A DNA stretch of 64,000 nucleotides from Neisseria macacae ATCC 33926. Lineage in GTDB: Bacteria > Pseudomonadota > Gammaproteobacteria > Burkholderiales > Neisseriaceae. The number at the start of each line of letters is the position of its first letter. Positions within the stretch are counted from its first letter, which is position 1. Location of the stretch: NCBI RefSeq assembly GCF_022749495.1, contig NZ_CP094241.1, positions 2,737,969 through 2,801,968 on the forward strand. Direction: 5' to 3'. This document shows, piece after piece, positions 58,273 through 64,000 of this stretch. The translations under genes and the position numbers were made by a program. The notes under the pieces were generated by a model. The model made no database searches and was not told the DNA's origin. It saw only the letters and a list, made by a program, of their open reading frames with translations.

Positions 58273-59715
58273 ATGAAACAATTGGCCATGTACATCAACG
58301 GACGCTTTGAAAACGATTTCAACGGCGAATGGCGCGACGTATTGAACCCTTCCACCGAAGAAACCATCGCCCGCGAACCTAAAGGCGGCAAAGCGGACGT
58401 TGACCGCGCCGTAGCGGCGGCGCGTGCGGCGCAACCGGCATGGGAGCGGCTGCCTGCGGTCGAACGCGGCGCGTATTTGCGCAAAATCGCCCAAGGCATA
58501 CGCGAACGCGCCGACGAGCTGACCGACACCATCGTTGCCGAAGGCGGCAAAACCAAAGACTTGGCACGCGTGGAAGTCATGTTCACCGCCGACTATCTCG
58601 ATTACCAAGCCGAATGGGCGCGCCGTTATGAAGGCGAAATCATCCAAAGCGACCGCCCGCGCGAAAACATTTTATTGTTCAAACGTCCGCTGGGCGTCGT
58701 GGCAGGCATCCTGCCGTGGAACTTCCCCTTCTTCCTGATTGCCCGCAAAATGGGTCCCGCTTTGGTAACGGGCAACACCATCGTCGTCAAACCCAGCAGC
58801 GTGACCCCGATCAACTGCCACATCTTCGCCGAAATCGTCGATGCCGTCGGACTGCCCGCAGGCGTGTTTAACGTGGTGAACGGTCCCGGCGCGGAAATCG
58901 GCAATGCCTTGTCCGCCCATCCGCAAGTCGATATGGTCAGCCTGACCGGCTCCGTCGAAGCAGGCCGCCAAGTGATGGAAGCCGCTTCCGCCAACATCAC
59001 CAAAGTTTCGTTGGAACTCGGCGGCAAAGCGCCTGCCATCGTTTTGAAAGACGCGGATTTGGACTTGGCAGTGAAATCCATCTTGGCTTCGCGCGTCGGC
59101 AACACCGGTCAAATTTGCAACTGCGCCGAGCGCGTCTATGTCCACAGCAGCCTGAAAGACGCGTTCATTGAAAAAATGACCGCCGCCATGAAAGGCGTGC
59201 GCTACGGCAACCCTGCCGAAGCCGAAGCAGGCGCGCTGGAAATGGGTCCGCTGATTGAAGAGCGCGCCGTCAAAGCCGTTGCCGAAAAAGTGGAACGCGC
59301 CGTCAAACAAGGTGCGACGCTGGTCTGCGGCGGCAAACGCGCCGAAGGACGCGGCTATTTCTTCGAGCCGACCCTGCTGACCGACACCGACAACAACATG
59401 GACATCATGAAGGAAGAAACCTTCGGCCCCGTCCTGCCCGTTTCCACTTTCGACACGCTCGACCAAGTCATCGCTTTGGCAAACGACTGCGAATTCGGTC
59501 TGACCAGCTCCGTGTACACCACCAACCTGAACGAAGCCTTCTACGTCACCCGCCGCCTGCAATTCGGCGAAACCTACATCAACCGCGAAAACTTCGAAGC
59601 CATGCAGGGCTTCCACGCGGGCTGGAAAAAATCCGGCATCGGCGGCGCGGACGGCAAACACGGTTTGGAAGAATATCTGCAAACCCAAGTCGTTTATCTG
59701 GAAACCAATATTTGA
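58273..59715 (+). CDS. aldA: Aldehyde dehydrogenase AldA-like (lactaldehyde/glycolaldehyde)
   Basis: NAD-dependent oxidation of lactaldehyde, glycolaldehyde or similar small aldehydes. 480 residues, highly similar in layout to E. coli AldA (479): ARRYEGEIIQSDRPRENILLFKR, ILPWNFPFFLIARKM (NAD site), VSLELGGKAPAIV (Glu248), NTGQICNCAERVYV (catalytic Cys284) and FGETYINRENFEAMQGFHAGW at the C terminus. It stands alone with GGAG upstream and an uptake-sequence terminator downstream. The physiological substrate in this organism is not shown by the sequence. Confidence 0.92.
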   Translation: MKQLAMYINGRFENDFNGEWRDVLNPSTEETIAREPKGGKADVDRAVAAARAAQPAWERLPAVERGAYLRKIAQGIRERADELTDTIVAEGGKTKDLARVEVMFTADYLDYQAEWARRYEGEIIQSDRPRENILLFKRPLGVVAGILPWNFPFFLIARKMGPALVTGNTIVVKPSSVTPINCHIFAEIVDAVGLPAGVFNVVNGPGAEIGNALSAHPQVDMVSLTGSVEAGRQVMEAASANITKVSLELGGKAPAIVLKDADLDLAVKSILASRVGNTGQICNCAERVYVHSSLKDAFIEKMTAAMKGVRYGNPAEAEAGALEMGPLIEERAVKAVAEKVERAVKQGATLVCGGKRAEGRGYFFEPTLLTDTDNNMDIMKEETFGPVLPVSTFDTLDQVIALANDCEFGLTSSVYTTNLNEAFYVTRRLQFGETYINRENFEAMQGFHAGWKKSGIGGADGKHGLEEYLQTQVVYLETNI

Positions 59716-59736
59716 TAACGCCTTGATGTGTTGACA

Positions 59737-59772
59737 TAAAAGGTCGTCTGAAAATTTTCAGACGACCTTTTT
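59737..59772. terminator. Bidirectional uptake-sequence terminator between aldA and the ABC gene
   Basis: AAAAGGTCGTCTGAAAA directly followed by TTTTCAGACGACCTTTTT, serving convergent genes. Confidence 0.8.
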
Positions 59773-59812
59773 CTATGTTCGGACGCAACGTATTAAGGCA
59801 GGACACAAAACA

Positions 59813-60751
59813 TCATCGCGACGGTTCAAACCAGACGATTTGTCCTTTATCGATATGTATCGGCACGGTATCGCCGGCGGGTAGCTGTCCGGCGGGCAGA
59901 AGGGTAGTCAGTTCGCCGTATTCGGGGTGGGCGAAGGTCAGGCGCAGGCTGTCTGGCAAGGGCGTGAGGGACAGGATGCGGCAGGGTGTGCCTTGCGGGT
60001 CGGGACGGATGGCGTGTGTCGGGATGTGGCGCGCATCGTCGGTGTTGGGCAGCCCGAGCAGGCGGGCGGCTTGGGCGTTGGCGGGGTGGCGGAAAAGTTC
60101 GGCGGGCGTGCCGTATTGGAGGATGCGCCCTTCGTGCATGAGGGCGATATGATCTGCCAGCGCGGCGGCTTCTTCGGGGGAATGGGTTACGAGGACGGCG
60201 GGGATGTTTTGACGGCGGATGCTCTCGTCGGTCAGGCGGTAGAGGTTGTGGCGCAGGTGGGTGTCGAGGCTGGAGAAGGCTTCGTCCAAGAGGAGCAGGG
60301 ACGGTTTGATAATCAGGGCGCGGGCGAGGGCGAGGCGTTGCTGTTCGCCGCCGGAGAGGCTGCCGGGTTTGCGGCGGGCTTCGTTTTCCAAACCGATGTC
60401 GCGCAGCGCCTGCATGGTTTGTGCTTCGATTTCGGCTTTGGGCAGGCGGCGCATTTTGAGTCCGAAGCCGACGTTTTCTTGGGCGGTCAGGTGCGGGAAC
60501 AGGGCGTAGTCTTGAAACATCAGCGAGACGTTGCGCTTTTCGGGCGGGACGGCGGTGATGTCCTGCCCGTCCAGCCAGACTTCGCCGCTGTCAGGTTTGA
60601 CGATGCCGGCAATGATTTTGAGCAGGGTGGATTTGCCGCAGCCGGAGCGTCCGAGGACGGCAAGGGTTTCGCCTGCGGACACGGTCAGGCTGATGCGGTC
60701 GGCGACGGTTTTGCTGTCGAAGCGTTTGCAGATGTCGGTAAGTCGGAGCAT
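59813..60751 (-). CDS. ABC importer ATP-binding protein (CysA/FbpC/PotA-like class)
   Basis: 312 residues. Walker A GRSGCGKST (about 35-43), Q-loop MFQDYALFPHL, signature LSGGEQQRLALARAL, Walker B LLLLDEAFSSLD and switch His VTHSPEEAA. A C-terminal TOBE-like domain (about 235-312; IRPDPQGTPCRILSL, HIDKGQIVWFEP) is typical of the importers for iron, sulfate, polyamines or thiamine. No permease or binding protein is encoded nearby, so the substrate is open and the ATPase must join partners elsewhere. The Nudix gene upstream reads in the same direction, 84 bp away. Confidence 0.88.
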   Translation of the reverse strand: MLRLTDICKRFDSKTVADRISLTVSAGETLAVLGRSGCGKSTLLKIIAGIVKPDSGEVWLDGQDITAVPPEKRNVSLMFQDYALFPHLTAQENVGFGLKMRRLPKAEIEAQTMQALRDIGLENEARRKPGSLSGGEQQRLALARALIIKPSLLLLDEAFSSLDTHLRHNLYRLTDESIRRQNIPAVLVTHSPEEAAALADHIALMHEGRILQYGTPAELFRHPANAQAARLLGLPNTDDARHIPTHAIRPDPQGTPCRILSLTPLPDSLRLTFAHPEYGELTTLLPAGQLPAGDTVPIHIDKGQIVWFEPSR

Positions 60752-60835
60752 GGGTTTCAGACGACCTTTTGGGGAATCGGGGAAGGAAAACGGCGGGGCG
60801 TTGGCGGGTTGGTTTATCGGCTCATTTTTCGGCGC

Positions 60836-61714
60836 TCAGCGGCAAAGGCTGTCCAGCCAAAGGCTTAGCGGGTGCTGCCTGTCGAGCGCGCCGTAGCGTT
60901 TGAGGGCTTCGAGGGTAACGAGCTGGGCATCGTGCATCATGGTTTGGGACAACATGGTTTCGATGAGTTGCGAAACGTTCATCAATTCAAATCCTGCGAC
61001 TTCGCCGTCTTGGTTTTCGGGGCGGACGGATTCGGGCAGGACGATGTCGAAGATGTGCAGGATTTCGTTGTGGATGCCGCGCGATACGGGGCGCAGGCTG
61101 TGGATTCGGGCGGCGGCTCGGAGGTTGCCGAGGGCGGGCGGCATCAGTCCGGCTTCTTCTTCGCTTTCGCGGCAGACGGCTTCAAACGGGGTTTCGCCGC
61201 TGGCAATGCCGCCGCCGACGAGGTTGTCGAGTTTGTCGGGATCGACGGCTTTGTGCGGGCTGCGGCGGCCTATCCAAAAATGCCAGCCGCCGTCGGTTTG
61301 CACCAGTCCGTTGAGGTGGACGGCTTGGCTCATGAGTCCGAACGGGCGGAAGGCGGCGCGTTCCAACGCAAAGAGAACCTTGCCCGCGTCGTCGCACACG
61401 TCAAACTTTTCGTCGCGCCAGCCGTGCAGCAGTCCGAGGCTTTTCCATTCGTGCGCCAAGTGCTGCAAACTGTCGCCCATCGCCAGCCAGTTGTCCGTTT
61501 GCAGGCAGAGGTCGTCTGAAATTTCAGAAAGCCCTTCCTGCCAGTCTTGTTTGATCCGTTCGCGCCAAAACGGATTCAGACGACCCAAAGCCAGCCCGTT
61601 CAGATAGAGCGTGTTCCAGTCGTCCGACGCGCCGTAACTTGCCCGCGCCCAATCGTAGAGCGCGTCGTGGGTGCGGCGGTCGAGCGTTTCGGAAAAACAA
61701 GGGCGCGAAGACAT
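60836..61714 (-). CDS. DUF4743-Nudix hydrolase
   Basis: 292 residues. The N-terminal DUF4743 domain (about 1-115; LYLNGLALGRLNPFWRERI) precedes a Nudix domain with the full box G-x5-E-x7-R-E-x-E-E-x-G (GGIASGETPFEAVCRESEEEAGL). This architecture is that of the yeast YJR142W/Tnr3 group, reported to hydrolyse damaged thiamine diphosphate analogues. The following ABC ATPase belongs to a class that includes thiamine importers, so a thiamine link is plausible, but nothing in the window proves it. Confidence 0.87.
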   Translation of the reverse strand: MSSRPCFSETLDRRTHDALYDWARASYGASDDWNTLYLNGLALGRLNPFWRERIKQDWQEGLSEISDDLCLQTDNWLAMGDSLQHLAHEWKSLGLLHGWRDEKFDVCDDAGKVLFALERAAFRPFGLMSQAVHLNGLVQTDGGWHFWIGRRSPHKAVDPDKLDNLVGGGIASGETPFEAVCRESEEEAGLMPPALGNLRAAARIHSLRPVSRGIHNEILHIFDIVLPESVRPENQDGEVAGFELMNVSQLIETMLSQTMMHDAQLVTLEALKRYGALDRQHPLSLWLDSLCR

Positions 61715-61874
61715 GGCTGTTCCTCAATCCAATCAATACATAATCATAAAGCGGATTGTATCTGCTCCGCTTCAATTTGCAACCAACTCTATCCATAGCC
61801 GGACGGCACACGCTGCAAAGCCAAACCGCCCGAAAACCGCTATAATCGTCCCATTCTGTCGGAGGTCCAACACC

Positions 61875-62471
61875 ATGAGCGAATTGAGCGAAATTCTCGC
61901 CTATAACCAAAATTTTGTCGAATCGGGCGAATACGAAAAATATTTCACTGACAAATATCCCGGCCGCGAACTGGCCATCCTGTCCTGCATGGACGCGCGC
62001 ATCATCGAGCTGCTGCCCGACGCGCTCGGACTGAAAAACGGCGACGCCAAGCTCATCAAAAACGCCGGCGCGGTCGTTACCCATCCTTGGGGTTCCGTCA
62101 TGCGCAGCCTTTTGGTCGCCGTGTTCGAACTCAAAGTCAAAGAAATCATGGTCATCGCCCACCACGACTGCGGCATGAAGGGGCTGAACGCCGCCGGTTT
62201 CCTTGAAAAAGTACACGAAAGCGACATCCCCGACGACCGCATCGAAACCTTGCGCAACGCCGGCATAGACCTCGACGACTGGCTGACCGGTTTCGACAAC
62301 GTAGAAGACAGCGTCCGCCACACCGTCAAAGTCATCCGCAACCACCCGCTTATGCCCGCCGACATCGCCGTCCACGGACTCGTCATCCACCCGACCACCG
62401 GCAAACTCACCCTGGTTGTCGACGGCAGCCCCGAGGCAAAAAGCCTTTCAGACGACCCCGCCAACCCATAA
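61875..62471 (+). CDS. Beta-class carbonic anhydrase-like protein
   Basis: 198 residues. Zinc ligands are Cys38 (ILSCMDARI), His96 and Cys99 (VIAHHDCGM), with the conserved Asp40-Arg42 pair, so it should hydrate CO2 to bicarbonate. It is shorter than Can/CynT and resembles the compact beta class of Gram-positives and mycobacteria. I start at 61875 (MSELSEILAY), where GGAGG lies eight bases upstream; an in-frame ATG 204 bases earlier would run through the promoter. An uptake sequence overlaps the 3' end (SDD codons). Confidence 0.9.
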   Translation: MSELSEILAYNQNFVESGEYEKYFTDKYPGRELAILSCMDARIIELLPDALGLKNGDAKLIKNAGAVVTHPWGSVMRSLLVAVFELKVKEIMVIAHHDCGMKGLNAAGFLEKVHESDIPDDRIETLRNAGIDLDDWLTGFDNVEDSVRHTVKVIRNHPLMPADIAVHGLVIHPTTGKLTLVVDGSPEAKSLSDDPANP

Positions 62472-62528
62472 ACCCGAAAGGTCGTCTGAAACCCAAACAG
62501 AGCGCACACCCCACACCCAAGGACACCC

Positions 62529-63140
62529 ATGAAAAACATCGGACTTTTCGGCGGCACCTTCGACCCCATCCACAACGGCCACCTCCACATCGCCCGCGCC
62601 TTCGCCGACGAAATCGGACTCGACACCGTCGTCTTCCTGCCCGCAGGCGACCCCTACCACAAAGACCCGTCCCGCGCCCCCGCCCAAGACCGCCTCACCA
62701 TGACCGAACTCGCCATCGCCGACGACCCCCGCTTCGCCGCCAGCGACTGCGACATCGTCCGCGACGGCGCAACGTACACCTTCGACACCGTCCAAATCTT
62801 CCGCCAGCAATTCCCCGCCGCCCAACTTTGGTGGCTCATGGGCAGCGACAGCCTCATGAAACTGCACACTTGGAAAAAATGGCAGACCCTCGTACGCCAA
62901 ACCCACATCGCCGTCGCCATGCGCCAAGGCGACAACCTCAACCAAACCCCGCGCGAACTCCACGCCTGGCTGGGCGAAGCCCTCCAAAACGGCAGCGTCC
63001 GCATCCTCAACGCCCCCCTGCACAACACCTCCTCCACCCAAATCCGCCAAACCCTCCAAAGCGGCAGACTTTCAGACGACCTCCCGCCCCAAGTCGCCCG
63101 CTACATCCGCGAACACAAACTGTACCAAAGCGGAAAATAG
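62529..63140 (+). CDS. nadD: Nicotinate-nucleotide adenylyltransferase
   Basis: NadD adenylates nicotinate mononucleotide, a late step of NAD synthesis. 203 residues with the nucleotidyltransferase signature GLFGGTFDPIHNGHLHIA (T/HxGH) and the C-terminal ISSTxIR motif (NTSSTQIRQTL). It heads the nadD-rsfS-rlmH order that is conserved across many bacteria. 67 bp separate it from rsfS. Confidence 0.96.
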   Translation: MKNIGLFGGTFDPIHNGHLHIARAFADEIGLDTVVFLPAGDPYHKDPSRAPAQDRLTMTELAIADDPRFAASDCDIVRDGATYTFDTVQIFRQQFPAAQLWWLMGSDSLMKLHTWKKWQTLVRQTHIAVAMRQGDNLNQTPRELHAWLGEALQNGSVRILNAPLHNTSSTQIRQTLQSGRLSDDLPPQVARYIREHKLYQSGK

Positions 63141-63207
63141 CGTAAATTCATACAGATAAGTTATAATACCGTCCAAACCCCATTTCATTCCCACCATTAG
63201 GAAAACA

Positions 63208-63594
63208 ATGAACGAACAAGAACTGCAAGACCTGCAAAAAATGGTCGAAACCGCCGTCGAAGCCCTCGAAGACATCAAAGCCAAAGACATCTCCGTCCTC
63301 CAAACCCAAGAAAAAACCTCACTGTTCGCCCGCATGATCATCGCCAGCGGCGACAGCACCCGCCAAGTCAAAGCCCTCGCCAACAACGTCGCCGTCAGCC
63401 TCAAAGAAGCCGGCTTCGAAATCCTCAGCACCGAAGGCGACAGCGGCGAATGGACGCTCGTTGACGCAGGCGACCTCGTCGTCCACGTCATGCTGCCCGC
63501 CGTCCGCGATTTCTACGACATCGACACCCTCTGGGGCGGCGAAAAACCCAGCTTCCACGCCGGCGCGCAAAAACCCTGGCACGCCGCCGACTAA
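63208..63594 (+). CDS. rsfS: Ribosomal silencing factor RsfS
   Basis: RsfS binds ribosomal protein L14 and blocks subunit joining when nutrients are scarce. 128 residues: family pattern AVEALEDIKAKDISVLQTQ, ARMIIASGDSTRQVKALANNV, GEWTLVDAGDLVVHVMLPAVRDFYDIDTLWGG. Sits between nadD and rlmH, the usual order. Confidence 0.96.
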   Translation: MNEQELQDLQKMVETAVEALEDIKAKDISVLQTQEKTSLFARMIIASGDSTRQVKALANNVAVSLKEAGFEILSTEGDSGEWTLVDAGDLVVHVMLPAVRDFYDIDTLWGGEKPSFHAGAQKPWHAAD

Positions 63595-63604
63595 GCCATC
63601 ATCC

Positions 63605-63635
63605 CAAGCCGTCTGTGCATACAGACGGCTTTATT
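63605..63635 (+). terminator. Terminator after rsfS
   Basis: AAGCCGTCTGTGCATACAGACGGCTTTATT: 10-bp stem and short T-run, 11 bp after the stop. The stem core GCCGTCTG resembles the meningococcal-type uptake sequence but lacks its final AA. Confidence 0.7.
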
Positions 63636-63791
63636 GCGCACACCTGAACCCCCTTTGCCCAAACCGAAGTTTTCAGACGACCCCTTGACCGAACAACCAA
63701 AATATCGGATTCAAAAATCCCGTTTCACCATCATTCAAACCAAAAGGTCGTCTGAAAACTTTCAGACGACCCCATCCGACCAAGGAAACCC

Positions 63792-64000
63792 ATGAACATC
63801 ACCGTCCTCGCCGTCGGCACCAAAATGCCCCGCTGGGTGGACGAAGCCGTCGGCGAATACGCCAAACGCTTCGGACGCGACGTCGCCTACACCCTCAAAG
63901 AAATCAAACCCGAAAAACGCGGCGCAGGCGTCAACGCCGCACAAGGCATGGCGGCGGAAGAAAAACGCATCCTCGAAGCCATCCCCCAAGGCGCATTCCT
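63792..64000 (+). CDS. rlmH: 23S rRNA (pseudouridine-1915-N3) methyltransferase RlmH, 5' part
   Basis: The first 69 codons (MNITVLAVGTKMPRWVDEAV, YAKRFGRDVAYTLKEIKPEKR) match the N terminus of the SPOUT methyltransferase RlmH, normally about 156 residues; the rest is cut by the window edge. Position after nadD and rsfS supports it. AAGGAAAC precedes the ATG, and an inverted uptake-sequence pair lies 20 bp upstream. Confidence 0.93.
   Translation, partial: MNITVLAVGTKMPRWVDEAVGEYAKRFGRDVAYTLKEIKPEKRGAGVNAAQGMAAEEKRILEAIPQGAF

Overview
The window is a chromosomal segment of a commensal Neisseria. The clearest sign is the DNA uptake sequence: the 10-mer GTCGTCTGAA, almost always as AGGTCGTCTGAAA, occurs dozens of times. 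It is found singly, inside genes, and as inverted pairs that act as transcription terminators. This spelling is the 'mucosa' dialect (AGGTCGTCTGAA) known from the N. mucosa / N. sicca / N. macacae / N. subflava group, not the ATGCCGTCTGAA dialect of meningococcus and gonococcus. Eight Correia repeat enclosed elements (CREE), pilT-pilU, a three-domain PilB/MsrAB and GC-rich core genes fit the same genus. The species cannot be fixed from this sequence alone.

Layout. 1-445: leader and tandem promoters (P1, P2) of a leftward rRNA operon whose 16S gene lies just outside the left edge. 446-3600: dksA, then the leftward cluster yggS-lipoprotein-proC-yggT. 3780-6227: twitching-motility ATPases pilT and pilU, followed by an IS3-family element inside the pilU terminator. 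7873-19267: a small outer-membrane barrel, rne and rluC (divergent), rsmG, a Fur-box-controlled TonB-dependent siderophore receptor, murI, and tsaE-amiC. 19268-26883: a leftward membrane-stress-like cluster (small ribbon-helix-helix-like protein, PspA, small membrane protein, OsmC family, YqiJ, flotillin YqiK). It is interrupted between yqiJ and yqiK by two AT-rich accessory genes, and a pair of PepSY-like genes runs on the opposite strand. 27070-39825: polA, an AT-rich orphan membrane protein, mscS bracketed by direct repeats, a GlcG/HbpS-like protein, tamB and a YccS-like FUSC transporter bracketed by CREEs. 40223-40950: an immunity-like gene behind a truncated toxin-tail-like fragment. 41108-52596: mutS, DUF4424 protein, POT peptide transporter, GNAT enzyme, an active/inactive M16 peptidase pair, murA and a DUF533 protein.

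52597-54574 looks gene-poor but holds the most novel item: three tandem, paralogous 34-35-codon genes, each predicted to be a Sec signal peptide plus a 12-13-residue basic peptide. They are preceded by an 18-codon reading frame with a good ribosome binding site and by two identical 17-bp operator-like direct repeats 21 bp apart. CREEs are packed around them.

54575-64000: rmuC, the PilB/MsrAB methionine sulfoxide reductase fusion, aldA, an orphan ABC ATPase and a DUF4743-Nudix protein, a beta-carbonic anhydrase, then the nadD-rsfS-rlmH series, with rlmH cut by the right edge.

Most genes are housekeeping. The accessory signal lies in the AT-rich genes (about 21999-23039, 29874-30827, 40223-40950), the IS element, the CREEs and two other palindromic repeat families, and the micropeptide cluster. 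No tRNA, CRISPR array or prophage was seen.
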